A DNA stretch of 64,000 bases from Microbacterium aurantiacum (GCF_002872075.1 NZ_PGGU01000029.1:9435-73434), one strand, 5' to 3'. Positions 28,997 through 37,716 are shown, counted from the first letter of the stretch. Made by a program: numbers and translations. Notes: generated by a model from the letters alone, not told the origin.

Positions 28997-30651
28997 GCCG
29001 TCGCCCGTCCCCGCCGCCGGAGCTGCCCGGCTTCACCTACCTGGAGCCGCTCGGCACCGGCGGGTTCGCCGACGTCTTCCTGTACGAGCAGCAGATGCCG
29101 CGGCGGCGCGTGGCCGTGAAGGTGCTGCTCGCCGACCGGATCTCCAGCGGCGCGGCACGCGAGTTCGCCGACGAGGCGAACGTGATGGCGATGCTGTCGA
29201 CCCACCCGGCCATCGTCACGATCTATCAGTCCGATGTCGCCGGCGACGGTCGGCCGTACCTGGTGATGGAGTACTGCCCGCGCCCGAATCTCCAGCTCCG
29301 TGCCCGCAAGGAGCCCTTCTCCGTCGCGGAGGCCCTGCGCGTCGGCATCCAGGTGTCGGGTGCTGTCGAGACCGCCCACCGGGCGGGCGTACTGCACCGC
29401 GACATCAAGCCGGCGAACATCCTCGTCACCGAGTACAACCGGCCGGCGCTGACCGACTTCGGGATCGCGTCGACCACGGGGGCGACCGGCGAGTCGTCGG
29501 GGATGTCCATCCCGTGGTCGCCGCCCGAGTCGTTCGCCGAACCGCCGCAGAGCGGTCCGCGCACGGATGTCTGGGCGCTCGGCGCGACGCTGTACACGCT
29601 CCTCGCCGGCCGTTCGCCGTTCGAGCGCCCGGGGGAGCGCAACTCCAGCGCCGACCTCATCGAGCGCATCGAGCGCAGCGCCCTGCCGCAGCTGGGCCGT
29701 CCCGATTCTCCGGCGAGCCTGCAGCGGCTCCTCGAGCGGTCGATGGCGAAGAACCCGGATGACCGGTTCCCCAGTGCCGTCGCGTTCGGGCGCGCACTGC
29801 AGAAGGTGCAGATCGAGCTGTCGCACTCGGTGACGCCGATCGACATCGTCGACGACCACCCGTCCGCGGAGGATCTCGAGGACGACGGCGACGGCCTGAC
29901 GCGGGTGCGCGAGATCGTCAGCATCGATCCCGATGCGGCCTCGTTCACCCGCCCTTCGGCCACGACGCAGCGGAAGAACCCGTCGGTCGTCTCGCCCGAC
30001 ATGCCCCGTTTCGATTCTCCGGTGCAGACGCCCGCGCCGCCGAGTTCGGCGCTGGAGGAGACCCAGCGCCGGATGCCGGCGGCATCCGTTCCGGTCGCCG
30101 CGGCCGACGCCGACGAACGCACGATCCTCAGGGCGCCGATGATCGTCGCCCCGGAGAGCACCGCGACGGCTCCCGCTCCGATGATGACGCCGCCACCCGC
30201 GATGGACCGGCCGGCGGGTACCGCCGCGCCGTCGCCCGCGCGTCGCCGTACCGGCCTGTGGATCACGCTCGGCGTCGCCGGCGTCGCCATCATCGTCGGC
30301 GCGGTCATCGGGCTGAACGTGCTCGTGTCCGGGCTGACACCCGAGCCGGTCGCCACCGACAACGAGGTCGTTCCGCAGGATGTCACGTCCGATGCGGTGC
30401 CGAAGGTGGAGGAACTGACCGGAACCCGTGACGGGGGACAGGTGACGTTCACCTGGACGAACCCGGATCCGCGCGAGGGCGACAGCTTCATCTGGTCGGT
30501 CGTCGACGTCACCGGTGCGGTCGATCCGCAGCAGGCTCCCGAAGCGAAGGCCCAGTTCGTGCCGGCTGCCGCAGGCAAGGTGTGCATCGATGTGCTGCTG
30601 CGCCGTGATGACGGCCGGGCTTCCGAGCCGGTCCGGGGGTGCGTGGAATGA
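28993..30651 (+). CDS. Transmembrane Ser/Thr protein kinase (PknB-like) with external FnIII-like domain
   Basis: 552 residues. The kinase domain is at about 14-280: Gly loop GTGGFADVF, catalytic Lys in VAVKVL, HRDIKPANIL, the DFG motif in LTDFGIAS, SPPES in place of APE, and DVWALGATLY. A Pro/Ala-rich juxtamembrane region leads to one membrane helix (about 420-443) and an external C-terminal domain of about 100 residues with an FnIII-like pattern (VTFTWTNPDPREGDSF). GTG 28993 overlaps the previous stop. It corresponds to pkb2 of the bifidobacterial PFNA cluster; the FHA proteins next to it are likely substrates or readers. Confidence 0.96.
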   Translation: MSRRPSPPPELPGFTYLEPLGTGGFADVFLYEQQMPRRRVAVKVLLADRISSGAAREFADEANVMAMLSTHPAIVTIYQSDVAGDGRPYLVMEYCPRPNLQLRARKEPFSVAEALRVGIQVSGAVETAHRAGVLHRDIKPANILVTEYNRPALTDFGIASTTGATGESSGMSIPWSPPESFAEPPQSGPRTDVWALGATLYTLLAGRSPFERPGERNSSADLIERIERSALPQLGRPDSPASLQRLLERSMAKNPDDRFPSAVAFGRALQKVQIELSHSVTPIDIVDDHPSAEDLEDDGDGLTRVREIVSIDPDAASFTRPSATTQRKNPSVVSPDMPRFDSPVQTPAPPSSALEETQRRMPAASVPVAAADADERTILRAPMIVAPESTATAPAPMMTPPPAMDRPAGTAAPSPARRRTGLWITLGVAGVAIIVGAVIGLNVLVSGLTPEPVATDNEVVPQDVTSDAVPKVEELTGTRDGGQVTFTWTNPDPREGDSFIWSVVDVTGAVDPQQAPEAKAQFVPAAAGKVCIDVLLRRDDGRASEPVRGCVE

Positions 30652-31379
30652 GCGGTACAGCGGGCGTGACCGTGGAGTTCGCCGGGGAGTACTTCCCGAT
30701 CGAACCGGGAGGACGATTCATCGTCGGGCGGGAGGGTGACCTCGAACTCGACGAGAACCTGTTCCTGCACCGCCACTTCCTCGAGATCAGCGATGATGAC
30801 GGGTTGTGGTGGCTGGCGAACGTCGGCACGCGGCTCACCGCGACCGTGACCGACTCGGTCGGCGGAGTGCAGGCATGGCTGGCGCCGGGAGCGCGACTGC
30901 CACTGGTGTTCGAGACGACGACCGTCGTCTTCAGTGCGGGGCCGACCACCTACGAACTCACCCTGCATGCGGCCGAGCCGACGTTCCGTGCGACCAAGCG
31001 CGAACACGACGACGGCGGGGCGTCCACGATCGGCGCCGTGCCGCTCACTCTGAGCCAGAGGCTGCTGATCCTCGCCCTCGCGGAACCCCAGTTGCGCCGT
31101 GACGGCACCGGCATGAGCGAGATCCCGACGTCGGCGAAGGCGGCTGAGCGCCTGGGCTGGACCGTCACCCGGTTCAACCGCAAGCTCGACAACGTCTGCG
31201 ACAAGTTCGATCGCGTCGGAGTGCCGGGGATGCGTGGCGGTCAGCGCACGTTCGCGACCAACCGCCGTGCTCGCCTCGTCGAGCACGTGATCGCGTCGCG
31301 CCTGGTGAGCAGGGATGATCTCGCACTGCTCGACGTGCCCCTTCCCGCCGACGCCGAAGGCGAAGGGGAGTCGGAGTGA
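30648..31379 (+). CDS. Degenerate FHA domain + C-terminal helix-turn-helix, candidate locus regulator
   Basis: 243 residues. Residues about 8-105 follow the FHA fold (FIVGREGDLELDEN), but the Ser of the SxxH motif is replaced (NLFLHRHFLEI) and the NG motif is not evident, so phosphothreonine binding is doubtful. Residues about 125-215 are helical and basic, with LTLSQRLLILALAEP, IPTSAKAAERLGWTVTRF and NRKLDNVCDKF, which reads like a DNA-binding helix-turn-helix. It is the only clear DNA-binding protein in the locus, so it is the first candidate to bind the seven palindromes. ATG 30648 overlaps the kinase stop. Confidence 0.75.
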   Translation: MSGTAGVTVEFAGEYFPIEPGGRFIVGREGDLELDENLFLHRHFLEISDDDGLWWLANVGTRLTATVTDSVGGVQAWLAPGARLPLVFETTTVVFSAGPTTYELTLHAAEPTFRATKREHDDGGASTIGAVPLTLSQRLLILALAEPQLRRDGTGMSEIPTSAKAAERLGWTVTRFNRKLDNVCDKFDRVGVPGMRGGQRTFATNRRARLVEHVIASRLVSRDDLALLDVPLPADAEGEGESE

Positions 31380-32719
31380 TCTGGGAGATCGACGATCGCG
31401 CACCCGTGATCGAGGGCCTCGATGCGCACGGGCGACCCGATCCCGCATACGCGGCATCCCTCGGGCTGCTGCCCGCTCCCCGAGGTCGCCGCGTTCTCGC
31501 GGCTCTGCTGGAATGGTTCCTCGCCGGGCTGATCATGATCCCGGCGTTCATCGTCCTCGTGCCGTTGCTGACGCAGATCGCCGCCGGTGGATTCGACGCG
31601 GAGAAGTTCTTCGCCCGCGACGATCTCGTCTGGATCATCGTCGCCGTGGCGGTGTCGCAGGGGCTGATGACGGTGTTCATCATCGTGCAGCTCGTGCTGC
31701 ACGGACGCAAGGGCGTCACCCTCGGCAAGGCGATCTGCGGCATCCGCTCCGTGAACGTCAAGACTCTCGAGCGGCCCCGCTTCTGGCGGGGAGCGGTCGT
31801 GCGCTACCTGGTCGCCTACGTCTCCCTGGTCATCCCCCTCATCGGTCCTCTGCTCGTCGTCGTGCTGTCGCCGCTGTTCGACATCGAGCGCCGCGGCCGC
31901 GGATGGCTGGACCTCGCCGCGGGCACGTGGTTCGTCGACGTGCGCAAAGGCCTGAACCCCTACGACCAGAAGCGGATGCGCATCGCGCGCAAGCGCGTGA
32001 AGACCCCAGAGCATCAGGAGAAGGCCCCGCTTCCCTCGCTGGCCACTCCCATGGCGCGGGATGCCGTGGCGGAGTACGTCCCGAGCGCCCGCCTCTCCGG
32101 CGGCGTGATCGGAGCGCACCGGAGTACGCCGTCCGCGGCGCCGGCAGAAGGCGCTGCCGTGGAATCGATGGTGTCGGCGGTTCCGCCATCGCTCGCGACC
32201 GGCGCGCAGGTGCCGTCGTATGCTCCGCCGACCCCGGTCCCTGCGTCGGCCCCTGCCCCTGCCCCTGCCCCTGCCGCTGCCCCTGCACCGGCCCCTGTGC
32301 TTGTGTCTGCGCCCGCGCAGCCGGTGCCCGCGGCGACGCCGCCGGTGGTGGCCGAGCCGCCGGCTTCCGGCAGCGACCCGGCAGCCGCCGGAGTGCGGGC
32401 CGTGCTCGTGCTCGACAACGGCGAGCGCATCGAGGTGCGCGGCACGACGATCTTCGGCCGTTCGCCCAGCGCCGCCGCCGGGGAGGGCGAGGCGCACCTT
32501 GTACGAGTCCATGACGACACCCGTTCCGTGTCGAAGACGCACATCGCCGTGATCCCCGCGCGGCGCGGTGTGTTCGTCGTCGATCGCGCGTCGACGAATG
32601 GCAGCGCTGTCATACGGAAGGGATCGGAGACGGCCCTGGTCGCGGGTCATCCGGCAGAGGTGCAGCTCGGGGACACGGTGCGATTCGGCGACCGGACGCT
32701 GCAGGTGGAATGGGTATGA
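31376..32719 (+). CDS. Second RDD membrane + FHA protein
   Basis: 447 residues. RDD membrane region at about 35-200, Pro/Ala-rich linker (about 245-330) containing an in-frame hexanucleotide repeat, and an FHA domain at about 340-445 with intact residues IFGRSP, VSKTHIAV and STNGSAV. It has the same architecture as 25372-26652, so the operon carries two membrane-tethered FHA proteins. GTG 31376 overlaps the previous stop. Confidence 0.92.
   Translation: MIWEIDDRAPVIEGLDAHGRPDPAYAASLGLLPAPRGRRVLAALLEWFLAGLIMIPAFIVLVPLLTQIAAGGFDAEKFFARDDLVWIIVAVAVSQGLMTVFIIVQLVLHGRKGVTLGKAICGIRSVNVKTLERPRFWRGAVVRYLVAYVSLVIPLIGPLLVVVLSPLFDIERRGRGWLDLAAGTWFVDVRKGLNPYDQKRMRIARKRVKTPEHQEKAPLPSLATPMARDAVAEYVPSARLSGGVIGAHRSTPSAAPAEGAAVESMVSAVPPSLATGAQVPSYAPPTPVPASAPAPAPAPAAAPAPAPVLVSAPAQPVPAATPPVVAEPPASGSDPAAAGVRAVLVLDNGERIEVRGTTIFGRSPSAAAGEGEAHLVRVHDDTRSVSKTHIAVIPARRGVFVVDRASTNGSAVIRKGSETALVAGHPAEVQLGDTVRFGDRTLQVEWV
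32251..32286 (+). repeat. CCCTGC hexanucleotide tandem repeat
   Basis: Six units of CCCTGC, five perfect and one CGCTGC, coding Ala-Pro dipeptides in the linker of the second RDD-FHA protein. Slippage by whole units would change linker length without shifting the frame. Confidence 0.8.
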
Positions 32720-32766
32720 GCAGGATTCGTGAGATCGGCGCCCTGCGCCAGGAGGCCAACCGATGA
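32716..32766 (+). other. 16-codon mini-ORF linking the RDD-FHA and ATPase genes
   Basis: ATG 32716 overlaps the stop of the RDD-FHA gene (ATGA) and its TGA (32764-32766) overlaps the ATPase start codon (ATGA at 32763). The peptide would be MSRIREIGALRQEANR. It may serve to carry ribosomes to the ATPase start. It may also be chance, because the ATPase has its own AGGAGG-like site (CAGGAGG at 32749-32755). Confidence 0.3.
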
Positions 32767-35700
32767 GAGTCAAGCTGACACTGCGGCGTCCCGCAGCACC
32801 CCTGACCGACATCGTCGTGATGGCGGACTCCACGGCGACCGTCGCCGACGTCGCCCGGCAGATCGCGGCCACGGATCCACTGCGCAGCATCGCGGCGGCA
32901 CCCGCTGACGTGCTGACACTGTCGGTTTCTCCTCCGACCAGCGACAGCCCGGTGATGCTCATGCCCGATCTGCTCATCGGCGATGCGCCGATCGGCTCGG
33001 GATTTCTCGCAGAGGTCGTCAACGTCGGCCCGAACCGGGCGGCTGTGGGAAGCGCGGGGGCGCGCCCGGCTGCTCTGCTGTCGGTCGTCTCCGGTCCCGC
33101 CGCCGGGCAGGAGTTCCCCCTGCCCGTCGGTCATTTCCTCATCGGACGGGATGCCGCCAACGACGTCACCATCGCCGATCCGCTCGTGTCCAAACGGCAT
33201 GCCCGGATCGAGGTCGCGGCGACCTTCGTCGAGCTCGTCGACCTGAACTCCGCGAACGGCATCCTCGTCGACGGCGGTCTCGTGCAGCGCCTGCGCGTCA
33301 TCCCGGGGCAGAAGTTCGTGCTCGGCGACGGCGAGTTCGTGGTGCACATGGTCAGCGATTTCGACGGCTCCGCCGACGGCGACCCCGTGCTCGAGCGCGG
33401 TGGCGCCCTGATGTTCAACCGCAGCCCTCGGGTCGAGGAGCGGTTCAAGGGCGAGGATCTCGATGAGCCGCGGTATCCGCGCGAAGCGCCGTCGCGCCTG
33501 TTCCCCTGGCCGATGCTCGTCGCGCCCATCCTGCTCGCGGTGACGATGTGGGCCGTCACCGGCCGCATGCTCTCGCTGCTGATGGCGGCAGCGTCGCCGA
33601 TGATGATGTTCGGAAACTTCATCTCGCAGAAGACCAACCTCGGCCAGCGCCTGGGCAAAGAGGTCGAGACCTTCGAAGAGCAGATCGAACGGCTCGAGGA
33701 GAAGCTCTACAACGCGCATCCGCAGGAGCGCGAGGTCCGTCAGAACGAGGTTCCCGCCGTCGCCGTCGTCTTCGACGAGGCGATGCGCCTGGGGCCGTTG
33801 CTGTGGACGCGTCGGCCGGAGCACTGGAACTTCCTCGCCCTGCGTCTCGGCGTGTGCGAGAGCGAGTCGCGCACCAGGATCAAGCGCACCGAGACACCGG
33901 AGGCGCTCGCCGAGTACGTGGAACGCGTGAACCGTCTCGAAGAGCGCTACAAGATGATCTCCGACGTGCCGATCCTCGAGTCGCTGCAGAGCGTCGGATC
34001 GATCGGCGTCGCAGGTCCCACCTCCCTCGCGAGCGACGCCCTCCGCGGCATCGCCGTGCAGCTGTTCGGCATGCACTCGCCCAATGAGCTCGTCACCGTC
34101 GCCCTCACCGAGCCCGGCTGGGCGAACGAGCTCGACTGGCTCAAGTGGCTGCCGCACACCTCCAGCGAGCGGAACCCGTTCAAGGATGTCGCCCTGGCCG
34201 ATTCCGCCTCGACCGGCGCCGCCCTGCTCAGCGGACTCGAGGAGATCGTGCTGCGACGTGCCCGCGAGGCGAAGTCGCAGCGCCCGCCCTACGGCGACGA
34301 CTGGGATCCGATGGCCTATGGCACCGACGTCAAGCGCGCCGCAGAGGATGCGACCTTCCCCGGCCAGACCGCGATCGTCGTCATCATCACCAACGATGCC
34401 CCCGTCGACCGTGCCCGGCTGACGCAGATCCTCGAGCGCGGTGCCGATGTCGGCGTCTACGGGCTCTTCGTGGCACCGGTCGTCGAAGCGCTGCCCGCGG
34501 CCTGCCGTACGTTCATCGACGTGAGCGGCGGCCTCGACCACGCCACGGTCGGAACGGTACGCAGCGGCGTCGCGTATCGCGACGCGCAGGTCGAGGGCGT
34601 CTCGCACGCCTACATGACCATGTTCGCCAAAAGGCTCGCGCCCGTCGTGGATTCCAGCACCGTCATCGAGGATGCCTCCGACATCCCCAACTCGGTCATG
34701 TTCCTCTCCCTCGTGGGCCCCGAGATCGCTGCAGACCCCAATGCCGTCATCGACCGCTGGCGGCAGAACAACACGATCCTGGATCGCTCCGGCGCTCCGC
34801 AGTCGCGCCTGAAGAAGGCCGGAAACCTGCGCGCGATCATCGGCCAGTCCCAGACGGATGCGATGACGCTCGACCTGCGGACACAGGGCCCGCACGCCCT
34901 GGTCGGTGGCACCACCGGTGCGGGAAAGAGCGAGTTCCTGCAGGCCTGGGTGCTCGGCATGGCCGCCGCGCACAGCCCGGATCGCGTCACCTTCCTGTTC
35001 GTCGACTACAAGGGCGGTTCGGCGTTCGCCGACTGCGTCGACCTGCCGCACACCGTCGGCCTGGTCACCGACCTCAGCCCGCACCTGGTGCGCCGGGCGC
35101 TGACCAGCCTGCGAGCCGAGCTGCACCACCGCGAGCACCTGTTCAACCGCAAGAAGGCGAAGGACCTTCTCGAGCTGGAGAAGCGCCGAGACCCGGAGAC
35201 GCCTCCCGCGCTGGTTCTCGTCATCGACGAGTTCGCCGCGCTCGCCGGCGAGGTCCCCGAGTTCGTCGACGGCGTCGTCGATGTCGCTCAGCGAGGCCGG
35301 TCCCTCGGCATCCACCTGATCATGGCGACCCAGCGTCCCGCCGGCGTCATCAAGGACAACCTGCGGGCGAACACGAACCTGCGCGTCGCGCTGCGCATGG
35401 CCGACGAGTCCGACTCGAAGGACGTCGTCGATGACCCGGTGGCAGCGAGCTTCCCGCCGTCGATCCCCGGCCGTGGCATCGCGAAGACCGGCCCCGGCCG
35501 TCTCGTGTCCTTCCAGTCGGCCTACGCCGGCGGGTGGACGACCGATGAGGTGCAGGCGGCAGAGGTCAAGGTCGCGGAACTCCGGTTCGGATCGATCCAG
35601 ACGTGGGAGGCGGATCAGGCCCCTGAATCGGATTCGCACGACGAGGACCTCGGCCCGAACGACCAGAAGCGCATCGTCGCCAGCCTGGTGAAGGCAGCGG

Positions 35701-37274
35701 CCGCCGCCGGCATCCCGGCACCGCGCCGACCGTGGCTCGACGACCTCGAGCGGGCGGTCGACATCCGCGACATGCCGGTCCTCGGTGACGGTCAGATCCT
35801 GCTCGGCAAGATGGACGTGCCCCAGCGCCAGCTGCAGGAGCCGGCGTACTTCCACCCCGACAAGGACGGCTCCCTGCTCGTGTACGGCACCAGCGGGTCG
35901 GGCAAGTCGACGGTGCTGCGCACGCTGGCCATCGCCGCCGGTTTCCACGCCGGGACCTCGAACGCCGAGGTGTACGGCATCGACTTCGGATCCGGTTCGC
36001 TGAGGAGCCTGGAGGTGCTGCCGCACGTCGGCTCGATCATCGCCGGTGACGACGCCGAGCGCGTGCAGCGCATCCTGCGCTCCCTCGCCCGGGTGCTCGA
36101 TGACCGCGGCAAGCGCTTCAGCGCGGCGAACGCAGCCAGCCTGACCGAGTACCGCGAGATCAGCGGCAAGGCGGAGCCCCGCATCCTGCTCCTCATCGAC
36201 GGGTTCCCGCAGTTCCGCAGCGAGTGGGAGTCGACGACGGCGCGGATGCCGTTCTACCAGACGTTCATGCGGATCCTCGGCGAAGGTCGCCCGCTCGGTG
36301 TGCACGTCGTCGCGAGCGCCGATCGATCCGGCTCCGTGCCGACCGCGGTGAGTGCGAACGTCTCCCGACGGGTCGTGCTGCGCCTGGCAGACGAGTCCAG
36401 CTACGCGATGCTCAACGCGCCGAAGGACGTGCTCGACGAGCGCTCCGCTCCCGGTCGGGCGATCGTCGACGGCCTGGAGACGCAGATCGCCACCCTCGGC
36501 GGCACTCCGAATGTGGCGGAGCAGACCAAGCTGCTCGACAAGCTGGCGGCCGATCTTCGTGCGGCCGGTGCGCGCGAGGTCGCGGAGATCGGTGCACTGC
36601 CGACGCGGCTCTCCGCGCGGGATCTGCCGGACCGGATCGGAGAGTTCCCCGTTCTCGGCGTGGCCGAGGACACGCTCGCCCCTCGGGAGTTCGATCCCGT
36701 CGGCACCTTCGTCGTCGCAGGTCCCCCGCTGTCAGGTAAGACGAACGCCCTCAAGGCGATCATCGGGTCGATGCGGCGCTTCGACCCGGAGATCAAGCTC
36801 TTCCACTTCGGCGGACGTCGCGCACAGCTCAAGGGCTACGTCGACTGGACGCGCAGCGCGGTCACCCCGGAGGATGCGAAGGAGCTCGCCAAGGAGATCG
36901 CGGAGATCGCCACCGACGAGACGCTGCCCGTGCGGATGCTCATCGTCGTCGAGGATGTGCCGCAGTTCGCCGACGGGCCGGCGGAGCGCGAGATGAAGGC
37001 GCTCTTCCAGGCGATCAACCGCAGCGACCACCTCCTGATCGGCGATGCGGACGTCACCCAGGTCACCAGCGGGTTCGGTTTCATCGGGGACTTCAAGGCC
37101 GGCCGCAAGGGCATCATCATCAAGCCGGATACGTTCGACGGCGACGCGGTGTTCAAGGTGCCGTTCCCGAAGGTCAAGCGCACCGACTTCCCCGACGGCC
37201 GAGGCATCTTCGTGCAGGCCGGGCGCCAGGTCACGGTGCAGCTGCCGCTCGTCGAAGGGGATCGACTGGGGTGA
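32763..37274 (+). CDS. Type VII secretion ATPase, EssC/EccC-like (FHA + three FtsK/SpoIIIE domains)
   Basis: 1,503 residues, the motor expected to recognise and export the WXG100-type substrates. The N-terminus (about 1-90, MRVKLTLRRPAAPL) resembles a ubiquitin-like or degenerate FHA module. An intact FHA domain follows at about 98-197 (LIGRDAAND, VSKRHARIE, SANGILV), then two membrane helices at about 245-285. Three P-loop domains follow: GGTTGAGKS (about 713) with Walker B LVLVIDEFAA; GTSGSGKS (about 1040) with LLLIDGF; and AGPPLSGKT (about 1318) with LIVVEDV. The N-terminal FHA layout is that of Firmicutes EssC. No EccB, EccD, EccE, mycosin, EsaA, EssA or EssB homolog is visible in the window. 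It ends just before operator 3. Confidence 0.93.
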   Translation: MRVKLTLRRPAAPLTDIVVMADSTATVADVARQIAATDPLRSIAAAPADVLTLSVSPPTSDSPVMLMPDLLIGDAPIGSGFLAEVVNVGPNRAAVGSAGARPAALLSVVSGPAAGQEFPLPVGHFLIGRDAANDVTIADPLVSKRHARIEVAATFVELVDLNSANGILVDGGLVQRLRVIPGQKFVLGDGEFVVHMVSDFDGSADGDPVLERGGALMFNRSPRVEERFKGEDLDEPRYPREAPSRLFPWPMLVAPILLAVTMWAVTGRMLSLLMAAASPMMMFGNFISQKTNLGQRLGKEVETFEEQIERLEEKLYNAHPQEREVRQNEVPAVAVVFDEAMRLGPLLWTRRPEHWNFLALRLGVCESESRTRIKRTETPEALAEYVERVNRLEERYKMISDVPILESLQSVGSIGVAGPTSLASDALRGIAVQLFGMHSPNELVTVALTEPGWANELDWLKWLPHTSSERNPFKDVALADSASTGAALLSGLEEIVLRRAREAKSQRPPYGDDWDPMAYGTDVKRAAEDATFPGQTAIVVIITNDAPVDRARLTQILERGADVGVYGLFVAPVVEALPAACRTFIDVSGGLDHATVGTVRSGVAYRDAQVEGVSHAYMTMFAKRLAPVVDSSTVIEDASDIPNSVMFLSLVGPEIAADPNAVIDRWRQNNTILDRSGAPQSRLKKAGNLRAIIGQSQTDAMTLDLRTQGPHALVGGTTGAGKSEFLQAWVLGMAAAHSPDRVTFLFVDYKGGSAFADCVDLPHTVGLVTDLSPHLVRRALTSLRAELHHREHLFNRKKAKDLLELEKRRDPETPPALVLVIDEFAALAGEVPEFVDGVVDVAQRGRSLGIHLIMATQRPAGVIKDNLRANTNLRVALRMADESDSKDVVDDPVAASFPPSIPGRGIAKTGPGRLVSFQSAYAGGWTTDEVQAAEVKVAELRFGSIQTWEADQAPESDSHDEDLGPNDQKRIVASLVKAAAAAGIPAPRRPWLDDLERAVDIRDMPVLGDGQILLGKMDVPQRQLQEPAYFHPDKDGSLLVYGTSGSGKSTVLRTLAIAAGFHAGTSNAEVYGIDFGSGSLRSLEVLPHVGSIIAGDDAERVQRILRSLARVLDDRGKRFSAANAASLTEYREISGKAEPRILLLIDGFPQFRSEWESTTARMPFYQTFMRILGEGRPLGVHVVASADRSGSVPTAVSANVSRRVVLRLADESSYAMLNAPKDVLDERSAPGRAIVDGLETQIATLGGTPNVAEQTKLLDKLAADLRAAGAREVAEIGALPTRLSARDLPDRIGEFPVLGVAEDTLAPREFDPVGTFVVAGPPLSGKTNALKAIIGSMRRFDPEIKLFHFGGRRAQLKGYVDWTRSAVTPEDAKELAKEIAEIATDETLPVRMLIVVEDVPQFADGPAEREMKALFQAINRSDHLLIGDADVTQVTSGFGFIGDFKAGRKGIIIKPDTFDGDAVFKVPFPKVKRTDFPDGRGIFVQAGRQVTVQLPLVEGDRLG

Positions 37275-37281
37275 TGGCAAG

Positions 37282-37299
37282 ATGGGGAGTTGTCCCCAT
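37282..37299 (+). promoter_or_regulatory. Operator 3 (ATGGGGA-GTTG-TCCCCAT)
   Basis: Perfect consensus palindrome eight bases after the ATPase stop. It ends 23 bases before TAGGGT (37323-37328), the likely -10. Next comes a leader element GGTATCGGGCCGGAGGGG (37333-37350), which the other two esx promoters share. Eighty bases separate the palindrome from ATG 37380. Confidence 0.82.
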
Positions 37300-37379
37300 C
37301 GACACCGTCATGCGGGTTTTCATAGGGTTGTCGGTATCGGGCCGGAGGGGCTCGAGGATTTTGAGTAGAGGAGTTGATG

Positions 37380-37667
37380 ATGGCTGATTTCGGTGCATCT
37401 TATGCGGAGATGGAGCAGGTGGCGTCGTCGCTGTCGCAGGCTCGTGATGACATTCAGGGGCAGTTGGACACGCTGAAGGGTCAGGTCGACACCCTTCTGG
37501 GTGAAGACTTCAAGACGCAGCACGCGTCGGGCAAGTTCGGTGAGGGGTATGGCGAGCTGACCACGGGTCTGAAGACTGCGGTGGATGGTATCAACGACAT
37601 GTCCGAGTCGCTGCTCGGGATGATGCGCGCGATCCAGGATCTGGACACGCAGCTCGCCGGCGGCTGA
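37380..37667 (+). CDS. WXG100-like small secreted protein, copy 1
   Basis: 95 residues, all helical: helix, turn, helix, with the turn near residues 42-48. The usual Trp-X-Gly is replaced by the segment LLGEDFKTQ. No signal peptide. Size, pattern and position directly after the T7SS ATPase support an Esx/WXG100-type substrate, probably a homodimer since no distinct partner gene is paired with it. ATG 37380 is chosen over TTG 37374 and ATG 37377 because copy 2 has only this ATG; GAGGAG precedes it. The protein is identical to copies at 42610 and 50724, with four synonymous DNA differences by eye. Its codons are less GC-rich than in neighbouring genes. Confidence 0.85.
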   Translation: MADFGASYAEMEQVASSLSQARDDIQGQLDTLKGQVDTLLGEDFKTQHASGKFGEGYGELTTGLKTAVDGINDMSESLLGMMRAIQDLDTQLAGG

Positions 37668-37684
37668 ACCGCAGAACAGGTTTC

Positions 37685-37716
37685 GGAGCGGGTCGGTCCA
37701 CAGGCCGGCCCGCTCC
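37685..37716 (+). terminator. Hairpin after esx copy 1
   Basis: GGAGCGGGTCGG (37685-37696) pairs with CCGGCCCGCTCC (37705-37716) with one G-T wobble and an eight-base loop, then TTCT. No locus palindrome lies between it and the next gene at 37744, so it probably gives partial termination or 3'-end protection, making esx more abundant than cassette A. Confidence 0.65.

Noticed and set aside
32610..36305. A 1,231-codon minus-strand frame opposite the T7SS ATPase
   Set aside because: Same shadow effect; the plus strand has three P-loops and an FHA domain. No promoter or ribosome site for the antisense frame.
37374..37379. TTG 37374 or ATG 37377 as start of esx copy 1
   Set aside because: Copy 2 has ACG at the position of ATG 37377, and only the ATG before GCTGATTTC is common to all three copies at proper spacing from GGAG.
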